DNA from: Rhynchopus euleeides
Taxonomy: Eukaryota; Euglenozoa; Diplonemea; Diplonemida; Diplonemidae
Assembly (NCBI GenBank): GCA_963210315.1
Contig: OY723267.1
Span: forward strand, 310,001 to 374,000
Length of the DNA: 64,000 bases
Direction of reading: 5' to 3'
The notes under the pieces were generated by a model. It did no database searches, was not told the DNA's origin, and saw nothing but the letters and a program-made list of their open reading frames with translations. The stretch's first letter is position 1. Each line of letters begins with the position of its first letter. Positions 42,729 through 53,391 of the stretch are shown in pieces. Both the position numbers and the translations under genes were made by a program.

Positions 42729-44129
42729 TCAGTCTTGGAGGAAGCCGTTGTTGGAGACCCATCTCGCCTGGCAGTCTGTGAGGCTGGTCAGCTGATCAGG
42801 CTGGGGCCAGTCCTTCCAGCAGCAGTTGATGAACAGCGAGATGTAGGAAGGGTACGCAGGGGTCAACACCTCCGGTGGGCAGCGGAAGTTGAAGACTTCG
42901 CCATTCTGCTGGAAGAGGAATTCCGGGGATTGATACCGCCCGTAGCGCTGCTCCTCCATCACCACGGCCTTGTAGTCGTCGGGGTTGCCTGGGAGTGTGT
43001 CGAAGAATCTCTCTCTCGGCATCTGCCTGATCTTCATCATCACAGACTCGTTGCCGTCTGCGCCGACACACAGCCGCCTCTCGTACTCATCAAACGGAAG
43101 CATCTCGAAGACAGGCCCTGACTGGACTCGGAGGAGGTACAGCTCCCCCCCGACATGCTCAACGACGATGCACGGCGTGCCGTCTTGCATTCGCCGTGCG
43201 GTCCCCACCTCGCTGTGCAAGAATTTTTCCCGGAGAAAGGTGTGCCACTCGTCGGTAGGATCTTTGATAGCAGAGGTGAGGGCGACCATCGGGTGTGGAT
43301 GCACGTCGCCCAAGGCGCAGCAGCAGAGAAGCATGAACAGCGCCTCTTCAAAGGTGCTCTGCGAGGGGGGGTGAGGAACAGTTGCGAAAAGCTACGATGG
43401 TCTCGGGAGGGGGAGAGGGAGAGAGAGAGGTGTGGAGACACCATGGTCGGAAATGGCAGTTTCGCCTGCAACAAAAGCCCTTCAACGTCACCGCTTCTCT
43501 GGAAGAGAAAGTTGCCCACTGTCAAGCTCTCCCACACAGTGAATCGGTGTTCGGTTTTGCAACTGCCTCCTCCAGACTGGAAGATTCCCACCCCACACCG
43601 ACCCCCGGCATACCTCAGCACTGCTCAGAAGGGCAGCGCACTGCGCAAAGTAATTCGTATCCGTTTTCGTGTTTCCTGTTATCGGAGGGAAACGCCACTT
43701 CCGGAGGTAGGAGCGCCAGGCAGAACGCAGAGCATTCCGCGCCTCGCGTGCGCTCTGCAGCCTGTCGAAGGTCGAAATATCGAAGCGGTTTGTCAGCTGC
43801 GTCGACACGACGGCAAGCTTGGCCATCTCGGGGAGGCGGTGGAAGTGGGTGTCCGGGTCAGAGAAGAGGCACAGCGCAATCTCCGCGACGAGCGCGTAGG
43901 CCCACCCCCGCACCAGCCCCGCCAGCATGGTGTGCAGGGCACCCACCTCCATCTCGAGCAGCACCTCGTCCCGCAGCAACCCCGCGAGGTCGTTCTCTCC
44001 AATCTCGAGGACAAGCCATGCCCACAGCCCCTCGTTGCTGTGGCGTATGCATTGGGCGACTGCGCCTGTCAGATCGCCCCCCCTCACAGCGCTGGTGAGC
44101 GCAGGTGGCACCTGGTCAGATGCATTCAT
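42729..44129 (-). CDS. Hypothetical protein, 381 aa, two exons
   Basis: Exon 1 (44129-43614, 172 codons) joins exon 2 (43358-42729, 210 codons) in phase 0 across a 255-nt intron with a GTATGC donor and a CCCCCCCTCGCAG acceptor. I do not recognise the family. The first half is predicted helical with Leu/Ala-rich stretches (VGALHTMLAGLVRGWAYALV); these are not long enough to be clear membrane spans. The second half starts with a Cys-rich helix (LFMLLCCCALGDVHP) and continues into a mixed alpha/beta region with VVEHVGGELYLLRVQ and an aromatic-rich end (PAYPSYISLFINCCWKDW). No signal peptide is visible. The reading of two exons rests on frame continuity and consensus splice sites, since each exon has a good open frame with the expected codon bias. 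Confidence 0.6.
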
Positions 44130-45139
44130 CGCCCCCCACCCCAGCAGGGTGGAAGTTCAATAACAGGCGGGCCGCCTGCGTTGGGTTTTGCAACCCTCCA
44201 GTCCAACAACCCTACGCACTCCGGCACGCCACGTGCTGCCGCTGTGTGTTGGTGGGGGTGTTGTGGGGTGGGAGGGGGAGGCACAACGGCTTCATTCCGC
44301 GTGGGCGTGGCGGGGCAGAGCTTTAGGTTTTTGTGTCGAGGGGGTGGGGAGGGGGGAGGGGGCTATCGGGAAAAACCTCAGGAAGCAAGCGCGGCATCTT
44401 GTGCGACACGAGTGGTCCCCCATCCCACCCCACCCCCACCCCCCCCTCCCCCCCGCGGCAATTGATCTGTCTCGTCGTTATCATCCAGCAGGCAGCTGCC
44501 TTAGATCCCCGACTGGATCGTCGGCAGGTTCAGCTAACCCCACCCCACCCCGCCCCCCTCCCCCCGCACAGTTTGAACCAGGAAGGCATCGAGCACACTG
44601 CCCTTGATGCGATAGACACTGTTCTCACACACACAGGCAATGCAGGTGAGTCAGCACAAACACAAACACACACATACCCGGTACTCCCTCGTGCCTTGCA
44701 AGAAGGGGGAGCGCCGGAAATCGCGCTGTTATGAGATGAAACTGGGGCCGGACGCAAAATAATTCAGTGGGGGGAGGGGAGGACGGGGAGGCGCCTCGCT
44801 CCGAAACATATGCAGATAAGCGGACCTGCTGCCAACAAAATAGACGGCGTGCAGGCTCGGGTTTTGGCACAAAGAGTGAAGGCTCCCAAGGCAGTTCATT
44901 CCTCTGCAGACGCATGTGGGGTGGGGGGGGTCATCGCTGCCCGACTTGGTTGGCCTCCGGCAAAAGTTTGGCGTATTTCACACTTATCTCAAGAGGAAAT
45001 GCATCAAAAAAAGGCTTGCCTTCGCTGGCACCGCGAAGACCCACACACATGCAACACAACACATTACACCGTTGCGCTCCTCTGGCAAATGGTGACCGCT
45101 CCCACAGCCCTGAGGGGCTGGCGTAAAGAGATAGCATGG
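44130..45139. other. Left part of the 5-kb repeat-rich gap
   Basis: No gene was seen. The sequence has C-runs (about 44425-44455 and 44550-44566) and open frames that are low-complexity translations. This is the 5' side of the hypothetical gene. Confidence 0.4.
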
Positions 45140-45428
45140 TTTGGCAGATTTCTGCCAGAATTTCACAGATTCTGGCAGATTCTGGGGATTCCAGATTTTT
45201 CAGAATTTTCAAAATCTGAGAAAATCTGTCCAGATTCTGGACAGATTTTTCCAGATTTTTCAGAATTCTGGAAATTCTGAGAAATCTGGAAAAATCTGAG
45301 AATTCTGGAAAAAATCTGGCCAGATTCTGGACAGATTTTTCCAGATTTTTCCAGATTTCTCAGAATTCTGGAAAATCTGAGAAATCTGGAAAATTCTGAG
45401 AAATTCTGTCAGAATTCTGGAAAAATCT
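45140..45428. repeat. AGATTCTGG/CAGAATTCTG palindromic minisatellite
   Basis: Interleaved CCAGATTTTTC, CAGAATTCTG, GAAAATCTG and CTGGAAATTCTGAG words occur in both orientations. The same word family returns at about 45570-45672, after one copy of the dispersed motif, and again at about 48392-48550. It cannot encode a real protein, and the frames here are artefacts. Confidence 0.75.
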
Positions 45429-45790
45429 GTGGGGGGGACCTTTTCAAAAATTTTTTTTGGGGTGGGCCTATTTTGGACATTTGGACCCATTTTCAAAGGA
45501 ATTTTTGAATTTTGAGCCCATTTTGAGCCCTAAAATGGCTCATCGAAATATTTCTGCAAAAATCCGGGCCAGAATGCCAAAATCTGAAAAATCTGAGAAA
45601 ATCTGGAAAATTCTGAGAATTCTGTCGGAATTCTGGAAAATCTGAGAAATCTGGAAAATTCTGAGAAATTCTGTGGGGGGACCTTTTCGAAATTTTTTTT
45701 GGGGTGGGCCTATTTTGGACATTTGGGTCCGTTTTCAAAGGAATTTATGAATTTTGAGCCCATTCGTTGCCCTAAAATGGGACCGCGAAT
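45425..45790. repeat. Two tandem copies of the GGGGGACC-TTTTC dispersed repeat
   Basis: Copies begin at about 45429 and 45674, each with GTGGGGGGACCTTTTC, a T-run and GGGGTGGGCCTATTTTGGAC, then ATTTGG, TTTTCAAAGGAATTT and TGAATTTTGAGCCCAT. The copy at 1250-1380 shares the leader and the later TAAAATGGGC-like words. The unit spacing is about 245 bp, with palindromic CAGAATTCTG spacers between copies. Confidence 0.7.
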
Positions 45791-45954
45791 ATCTAGCTCC
45801 TGCTGAGGACCTGGGTACATGGCCAAATCAGCCAGAAATCTCAGGTTTTCGTATTGCAATTTGGGTTCGCGTGCTGGTATCGCAGCCTGGCCCCGAGGGT
45901 CCATACCGTGAGTAACCGGGCCCGCTATCCTACACTCGTTTTTTCCTAGGTTTT

Positions 45955-46414
45955 CGTCAGCTGATTGAGGGTGTGATATGAGGGTTCTATCCAACAAGGA
46001 TATCAAGGCGGCACTTCAAAGTCCTGCCAAGGATAGCGCCACGTGGGTGTGTGCTTCTGATGTATGTTATGTCATCATGTGAAACCCTCCCCAGCGTGTG
46101 CCAACAATCCCTGACACGCTCACGAAAAGCATGACACGGAGAAAGCAGGTGCCGAAACAACCTGCCGAGCACACGGGTGGTGCCACGTTGATCCACGCAG
46201 CGATCTCCCGTGACAGGAAGCCTTGTCGCCACGGCAGAGTGCCGCAGACTGTGGGAGAGGTGTCGCCAGTCCTTGAGGTTGCAGTGTAAACCCGTGCCTT
46301 GTTCACCCTGTTGTTCACCCCTGTGAGGTTGATCCCATATCGTTGCCTGCTTTGGGGCCTGAAGGACATAGGGGTCCAACCGGCACTTGAGCATCGCAAG
46401 GCCTGAGCGGCTGT
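45955..46414 (+). repeat. 460-bp dispersed repeat, copy 1
   Basis: It starts CGTCAGCTGATTGAGGGTG and ends near CTTGAGCATCGCAAGG. By eye it is over 90% identical to 61450-61915 in the same orientation, with scattered substitutions and small indels and clear loss of similarity outside. Neither strand has a frame conserved between the copies, so it is probably a non-coding mobile or satellite unit. Confidence 0.75.
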
Positions 46415-48391
46415 GTGGCAGGTTTTCATTGAAGGGCCAAACCCCCCCTTTTCTGGGTGAAAAGTGTTGTGCGTCGTTCAGTATCTTGCGCGAATTGCTT
46501 TCGACACCACCATCAAACCACCGCAAAAGAACAACCCATCTTCTGGAGTGTGATCTCTGGTGGCGGGGTGGGATGGGTGAGTGGGGTGTGACGGTGCAAC
46601 GACAGTCGAACTTCTTCGAACACAGAACACCCCACCAACCTGCCGGGCGTGTGAAGTGTTCGCAAGGATCCGCACGGTGAAAAGTTTCCTGAGTTGGCTA
46701 CGCCGAACTTACAAAATGGCAAGGTGTGAGTGTCGCTTGTTACGACCCACTGGCTGGACGAGTTCTCTTTTTGGGACAAGACCACACACAACAAGAAGGT
46801 TGTCACAGGGGGTCTTCGCTGGTCGTTATTCTTCGTCAATCTTCGTCAGTTTTCACTATTTCAACAGCAAATACACCAAGATGCACTGACGACCATCCGG
46901 TAGCGAAGACCCCCACAGTGAAAAAGATAGTTGGCAGCGCTTTGGGTGACAAACACAATCTACCTTGCCTTGTTGTTATGACTGTGCGCACATTCACACC
47001 AACCTTCATCAGCCAAACCACGTGAGGTTTGTTCATCCGGGTTTGGCGCACACACAACGACTTGTCTTTGAAACGTCCAATGCAACACTCACAGCATCGA
47101 GGCCAAGTGTTTCTCGTAGTATTTTTCGGTTTTGCTCTGAGTGAGCGGATATAACTGGTGAAAATGGGTACAGTGGCTGAATCTGGAGGTTGGGTGCGGG
47201 TTGTGTGTTCCGCATCATCCCTACAAATCAAACCAAGCCGATTGACACCGAACATTTTGTCTGACCTGCACCCATTGTTTCCTGCCTGCCTGCCTGTGTT
47301 GTGCTGCACCTGTGCCTCCCTGTTCTGTATTTTGTACCCTCAGCGGGTTCACGATACAGGGCAGTCCACTCCCCCAAAAATCACGGTCTTGACGCCCATT
47401 CCATCCACTTTCAGTGGATGTGTTTGGTATTTCCGAATGGAATTTTCCAGCGTCAAGATTACAAGAACAGGGTCAGTCACTTCTACCGTAGCTGCGATGC
47501 CGGTAGTTGTGCAGAAATGATTTTTTCGACGGACGCGACGCCTCCCCAGCTTGCCTGTGTCTGTGTTGCCATAGCCATGTGACAGATATTCACATAACGA
47601 ATGTACTGTCACACCGCAAGGGGCTTTGGACAACGTTAAACAACAGTACACTTGCAGGTTTGGGTCAAAAATTCCAATTTCCGCTGGTCACGGGCCCCTT
47701 TCAAAACATTGACCACCTTTCGAGAATTTAGTTCTGCACCATGGATTCGAGGGACTGCGATGATTCGGAACCGAGGATGAAGACTACTGGGAAGGAACTG
47801 TGTGCTCTCTTGAAGCACTGGAATCGGCGAACTTGGACGGAACCTAAGCGCGACAGGTGAAGGGGCATCCCGAACAAAGGCATACAAAGTGGCTCTGGAG
47901 ATATTGTTGCATCTGCGACACCCTGTCTTACATCCCGCCTGGGCTCTGATCTTCACCTATAGCAATGACTAAATCCCTATCATGGGTACATGAAGCTTTT
48001 GTAGGTACATTTAAACTTGCGAACCTCTCAACGACCTGTTAATCGCCTTGTACCGAAATCTGACCCTGGGCTTCGGCCCTCACGGCATTCAGCGGGTGAC
48101 CCGATGCCGGTGTGGATGGAGAAGTGCACAGTTCTGAAACAGTGTGTCGACGAATCCGAGGAATCCAATCAGAGTAGTCCCGAGATGAAGTGGTGCAAGA
48201 ACTCAAAAACTGTTTGCCTTTGGTCAAGGCCCCCTTTCCAAAAATTTGACCCGCGCAGTGGTGGCCAGTCCTGAGAACCAACAGTAGCATAAGCCTACGA
48301 CTGGTCCAGGACGAGGCCGACCCTGTACATAGCCTGTGTATGACTACCCTGTCATACCAGGCTGCTGCTAGTTGGCCACAAGCCCCACTGG
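46415..48391. other. Middle of the repeat-rich gap
   Basis: No gene is supported. It includes a fragment at about 46660-46710 shared with about 36680-36740 (core TTGGCTACGCCGAAC) and, at 47074-47128, the inverted copy of 18296-18352. The rest shows nothing recognisable. Confidence 0.4.
47074..47128 (-). repeat. Dispersed fragment, inverted copy of 18296-18352
   Basis: The reverse complement matches 18296-18352 over about 52 bp with one clear mismatch. On the minus strand the frame reads ILRETLGLDAVSVALDVSK, slightly longer and more continuous than at the other copy. It may be a scrap of a transposase N-terminal core. Confidence 0.5.
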
Positions 48392-48550
48392 CAGAATTCT
48401 CAGAATTCTCCCAGAATTCTCAGAATTCCCCAGAATCTGACAGAATTCTGCAGAATTCTGTCAGAATTCTCAGAATCTGCAGAATTCTACAGAATTTCTC
48501 AGATTCTGCAGAATTTAAAAATCTGGAAATTCTGGGCATTTTTCTGTCAG
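48392..48550. repeat. CAGAATTCT palindromic minisatellite, second locus
   Basis: Dense GCAGAATTCTCAGAATTCTC-type words with GAATCTGCAG variants occupy this stretch. It is the same word family as 45140-45428 but with CAGAATTCT dominant, which suggests the two loci share an origin. Confidence 0.7.
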
Positions 48551-49260
48551 AATTCTGCGAAACCATGAGATAGGGCTGATTATAGCTGCTGGCTGTTTTG
48601 CGCGCATAAATATCAGGCATGTGGATGTTGTCTTGTGTTACCCGTTTCCTCCCCGTCGGACGGGTGACAATCTTGCAGACAAGGCGGCACGAGGGTGTGT
48701 GAGAGACGGCCGGGTTGTGCACTTACAGCCACTGCTGGGCAAGGGGGTCAGGGGGGTGGGGGTGGGGGACTGGAGAGGGGGGCTTTGAGGGAAACGCCCC
48801 CGAGATGGCTTTGAGGAGCATCTCTGAAACTGAAACTACACAAAACACACACACAGCAGAAGGGCTGAGCAGCAAGGGTGTGGACACCACTCACTCACTC
48901 GCACACATATCTTCCCCACAGGAGGTGCCATGGCTCGTTCAGGGCTGACACCTGCCGTGAGGTCTGGTGGGTGCCCACCCCCCCACACACACACCCACAC
49001 GTGAATCCCTTTTATTTGCAGCAGCATCGAACGCACCGAGCATAGACCCCCCTCCACATGCTTCTTGATGCGATCTCCACTCTCTGTATCTCTCTTTCTC
49101 TCTCAAGTGCTTTTGACACCGTGCCGCTGGCGCGCGAAGCTCCAGGCAGCGCAAACACATCATGTGATGGCCAAATCACCGTCTCTCTTTCTTTCTCGAA
49201 GGGCCTCGCCCAACACCCCGACCGCTCCCACTGCGGCCCACCTTTGGATCCTGTCCACTC
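48551..49260. other. Right end of the repeat-rich gap
   Basis: No gene was recognised. It should contain the 3' untranslated region of the TPR protein, whose stop is at 49261. Confidence 0.4.
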
Positions 49261-50205
49261 TCAGTCGTCCAAGAGGGCATCAAGCTGGTCATCCATCGCC
49301 GCTGTGCACCTCTGGATGCCCTCTGCCGCGTCTGCCGCCTTAGGATCCTTCGGCATGCTGTCGATGAGGCCCTGGTAGACAGACTTGGCGTCGCCCCACT
49401 CCTTCAGGGCCTCCAGGGCCATGCCCTTCCGCATGACGCCCTTCGCAAACTTGGGGTTGAGGCGAATGCAGTGCTCCGCGTCCTTCAGGGCGGCGCCGGG
49501 GTTGTTGGAGTAGAGGTTGGCCGCAGAGCGGTTGCTGTAGAGGCTGTACTTCTCGGTGTCGGTGTCGGGGAGGAGGCGGATCGCCTGCGAGTAGATGGTG
49601 ATGGCGCGGGCGTACTGCTCACGCTCGTAAGCTGCGTTGCCCTGCCGCTTCAGCTGGGCGGCACGCTCCTCTCGTGTCTTCTCGATGCGCTGCTCGCCCT
49701 TCATCGCATCAGCCTTCTTCATCGACTCCTCCAAGGCACGCGCGCTGTTCTGCATGAATTCGTTCAGCCCGCTCACGTGCGTGCTGAGCTGCATTCCGTC
49801 ATGTACCTTGTCCCACGCCTGGTCAATCAGATTGTCCTCGGAATCAATCGTGTCCAACGCATTGTCGAGAAGGTCATCAAGATCGTCGGCGGGCTTCGGT
49901 GCCTCCGCAGCAGGAGCAGGCGGGGCAGGGGTTGGCTCAGGCGCTGGTGTCTCGGCCTTGGCTTCAGTCTCGGCGGGTTTGCGGGTTTGCGTTGCTGTGG
50001 GTGCTGCCTCGGTAGGGGCGGTGCTGGAGGTGGTGGCGGCGGGTGTGGTGGCGGGCTGCCGGGGCTGCTGGGCTGCGGGGGTCTCAGCCGGCGGCGCGAA
50101 GAACGCTTTTGCCGCCCAACGCCGCACGTCCCCCAGGATCACCCAGGCAAACGCCACGGACACGACGAGGGACAGCAGCGTCGTGGCATCCAACGAGTCT
50201 AACAT
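49261..50205 (-). CDS. Membrane-anchored TPR-domain protein
   Basis: A single exon encodes 314 aa. Residues about 8-27 (TTLLSLVVSVAFAWVILG) form one N-terminal membrane anchor. Residues about 38-105 are a Pro/Ala/Thr/Glu-rich linker, followed by an acidic helical segment with DDLDDLLDNALDTID. Residues about 185-300 hold three TPR-like helix pairs (QGNAAYEREQYARAITIYSQ, YSNRSAANLYSNNPGAALKD and KGMALEALKEWGDAKSVYQG), the arrangement seen in Hsp70/Hsp90 co-chaperones and organelle import receptors. A short acidic tail (DQLDALLDD) ends the protein. A role as a chaperone-docking protein on an organelle or ER membrane is an inference; clamp residues were not checked position by position. Confidence 0.8.
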   Translation of the reverse strand: MLDSLDATTLLSLVVSVAFAWVILGDVRRWAAKAFFAPPAETPAAQQPRQPATTPAATTSSTAPTEAAPTATQTRKPAETEAKAETPAPEPTPAPPAPAAEAPKPADDLDDLLDNALDTIDSEDNLIDQAWDKVHDGMQLSTHVSGLNEFMQNSARALEESMKKADAMKGEQRIEKTREERAAQLKRQGNAAYEREQYARAITIYSQAIRLLPDTDTEKYSLYSNRSAANLYSNNPGAALKDAEHCIRLNPKFAKGVMRKGMALEALKEWGDAKSVYQGLIDSMPKDPKAADAAEGIQRCTAAMDDQLDALLDD

Positions 50206-50618
50206 TGCTCACAACCCCTCCCTGTGCAGGCCAACAGGCGGCGCCAGTCACAAGATCTCCTGTGGTAGTGGGGTGCGTTGGGGTCGGGGTGGGAAACAGA
50301 GAGGCGGGGGCAACAACGCATTGCAGCGGATGGGGGGGGGAAGCGGGGTGGGGGTGGGGGTGGGGTGAGGCGGGCTTGTCCAGGCGTACACCACAGAAGA
50401 AGAAGAGTTGTCGGAATAACCTCTTTTGTGGGAGAAAGAAACGGTCTACTGTGTGGGGTGTGGGCGTCACCCCGTACATTGCCCTGTGTCTGTTGCACAC
50501 ACGCACATATCAGCTCAGAGGGCGAATCGAAGGAAAAGATAATAACAACATTGGATACAAGCACATTCAGCGGGACGGCCCGCAAGTGTTTAACACATCT
50601 ATGGAATGCAGGACACAA
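50206..50618. other. Spacer between the TPR and coiled-coil genes
   Basis: About 410 bp with G-runs at about 50329-50370 and no supported gene. It is C-rich on the transcribed strand, as expected upstream of a trans-spliced start. Confidence 0.4.
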
Positions 50619-52422
50619 TCAGCGTGTGTACTGCGAGTGGGAATACAATCGTCGGGGGCTGGCTGTGGTAAGGGTGGGGGCAAACGTGTTGCTGGTTCCG
50701 GAGAACTCGCGGGGCGAGGAGAGCGCATCACCGAGGGGGTCATCCTCGAAGCGATCAGGCGATTCGGAAGGCAGCTCGGTGGCATGCGCCGGCGCCGCTG
50801 CGTGCGACACCTCCGCCGTCTTTTTGTCGAGCTGCGTCCTGCTCTGCTGGAGCTCACGCTCTGCAGCCTCCAGCGTCTCGCGCTGCCTGCGCAGCTTGAC
50901 CTCCATCTGCAGCACCGGCAGCTCCTCCTCTTCAACAGACTTGCGCTTCGCGCGCTCTGCCTCCACCTCCGCTTGGAGGCGCTCGACTGTCTTCTCCTTC
51001 TCACGCACGCGCAGCTGTGTCGGGCGCTGCCCCGCAAGCCGCTGGCTCTCTGTGTCCTCGACACGCTTCTCCAACGCCTGCACCTGCCTGTCGGCCGCGC
51101 TGTGCTCCACAGTGAGCTCCTGCAGGTGCTGCTCGAGCCTCTCGTGCTTCGCCTCCGTTTCGCGCGCCTTCTCTGTGGCGGCACGCAGCTTCTCGTTGGA
51201 TGCCTGCATGCTCTTGTCGCACTCCGTCAGGTCAGACTTCCACTTGTCGACAGCCTGGCGTACCGCACTGCAGGATTTAGTCGCCTTCTTTGCTTCCTGG
51301 TAGAGGCGCTGTGTGCGCTGATGCTGCCGCTCGACCTGCATGGGTGGAGGGAGGAGGGGGTGGTGATGCAGGCACGACACACTGGCCACGCACACATCGT
51401 GTGGCACAGAAGAACACACAACCCCGAGATGGACACTGACGTACCTCCTGCTGCTGCTGCTTCACCTGCTCCTGAAGCTCACGCAGCCTCTCGGAAGCTA
51501 CCGCCTCCTTTGCCTCCTGTGCCTTCAGCTGCTTAATCGCATGGTCCTTCGTCTCGTCAGCCTCGCGCAGCTCCTCCGTCGCCTGCTTGCTGTACTGCTG
51601 GCACTTCTTCATCATACTGGTCGCAGCATGGGCCTCATTCGTTGCGGACTGCAGTTCCTGCATCACGAGACAAACGCGTTACAAAGCCACACCCCCGACA
51701 CCACACCCAACACAAGACCCAATGCCTCATCACCACAACCCACCCACACCCCCTAAACAACACACCTCATTGGTCGCCTCCAGGGAAGACTTGGCGCTTC
51801 TCAGCCGCGCATCGCAATCCGCTGCAGACGCCTGCTTCCCTTTGAGGGTCTCATATTTCGACATCAGGTCCTGCCGCCCTGCCTCCACCTCCTGCGCGTC
51901 CCGCTCGTCCTCCTCCAGGAGCGCCGTGAGGCGTGCCTTCGCAGCGTCCAGCCCCTCTGCCATCTCCTGCTCCCGCAGGCGCCGCCTCGACCGGGTCAGA
52001 AGGCAGCCCACAAGGGTGGCGTAGTCGCGCGACAGGACGCGGAACTCCTCCTGCGAGAGGTAGCCGTCCTTATCGCGGTCCGCCTTTGCGAAGACATCCT
52101 CCACAACCGACGCCTCGAGGTGCACGTCGTGCTTCGCGAGAGACATCAAGAGCCCCGAGAGTGGCACGCCCTTGCCGCTCTCCACCAGGTCTTGATACAC
52201 CGCCACCCAGGGCTTCGTATTGAGGTCGCGCGGCGTGCTGCTGCCGCCGTCATATCGCAGAGGCAGCCGTGCCGGGCTTGCATTGCTGCGGGTGCGGATG
52301 CTCCGGACAGACCTGCGGGGTGACGTGGAGGCGATCGACGAGCCGTACTCACGCTCCCTCCGCCGGTTCTCCAGGGACAGCACTGCGGAGCGCAGGCTCT
52401 CAGACATGGCGAGGAGCGCCAT
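50619..52422 (-). CDS. EF-hand protein with a long coiled coil (3 exons)
   Basis: Exons 52422-51766, 51657-51445 and 51335-50619 join in phase to 528 aa; an internal ATG at 52407 would give 523. Introns are 108 and 109 nt, with donors GTGTGT and GTACGT, weaker matches to the GTATG pattern used elsewhere. Residues about 80-170 contain an EF-hand loop (DRDKDGYLSQEEF) preceded by a helix, so calcium binding is likely. From about 190 to 460 the protein is an almost unbroken Glu/Lys/Arg/Gln-rich heptad region spread over all three exons, then a Ser/Thr/Pro-rich tail. EF-hand plus coiled coil suggests a cytoskeletal or flagellar structural protein; this is an inference. Upstream on the minus strand is CCACAGCCACAG, a possible trans-splice acceptor 11 nt before the first ATG. 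Confidence 0.8.
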
Positions 52423-53391
52423 GGGGAGGGCGTGGCTGTGGCTGTGGGTGTGTGGGGGGGTCGGGGTCACCCGGGGGGTGCCCCAGCGGCACCACCGCAG
52501 CCTGTAGCAAGAGGTGGTGGTGGTGGTGGTGGTGGTGGGGGCGGGGGGGCGTTGCACGAAGCGCTGGCAAGGGTCGGAACCGGCTCACCGGTCAACTGGC
52601 AGGCCAGTTATTCGCTATAGGTGAGGTGAATGCGCAGAGAGCGTTGACCTGTGTGGGAGGCAGGCGCTGTGCACCGCACAGCCGAGGGGGCATCGCCGAG
52701 CGGGCGTGACGGGTGGCAGAGCAGGCAGGGTAGGAGGAGCGGGCCACACGCCTTCACTTTGCTGTCTGTCCACGACAGGCCCACACAGCCCCTCCTGACT
52801 GCATGGCTGGGGTATCATGCGGTTGCACCCCGATACGATAAACCTTCCGGCTTCCGGTGCAAAGCCGGAAAGGAGGGGGAAAAGGGGTATCCGCCGATCA
52901 CGGCAACACCCTTCCCCCTCACACCGCCACCAACCCCCGCTCCCCCCCGTCAGCCCCACGCCCCGCACTGCTCGATGATCTCATCAGGACTACTATATTT
53001 TGTGGAAGCCAGCGCAGCGCAGACAAAGAACCGAGCACACACATACACACACCCTAACCGCAATCTCACTCTCTGGTCATCCCCACTACTGTAATAACAT
53101 AAACAGACAGAACACAGTGCCACACACTGCAAGGTGGGTGCAATTCTAGGTGGTGATATTTGCCTGTGTGATGGGCACCCCTCTGTAACACTCAAGGAGG
53201 GGTGCGGATTTTGTGAGGGATTTGGCTTGTGCGCAACGAAGCGGGCCCTCTCGAAAGGAAGAGGAAACGCGTGTGGCCAAGGGTCTCCTCAGTCATTCTG
53301 CACTGCAGTCCTGCAGAGGAAGGGGCTCACCCCATAGCATGACGAGCCATGGCCAGGGGGTGCCTGCATCACAGCAGATGGGTTCTGCATC
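52423..53391. other. Spacer upstream of the coiled-coil gene
   Basis: No gene was found. It contains a (GGT)n microsatellite at about 52512-52540. Its right part should be the 3' untranslated region of the J-domain gene. Confidence 0.4.

Noticed and set aside
43155-44465. 436-codon plus-strand frame near 43-44 kb
   Set aside because: It is antisense to the two exons of the hypothetical gene and crosses its intron and C-rich leader; the composition is typical of a shadow frame.
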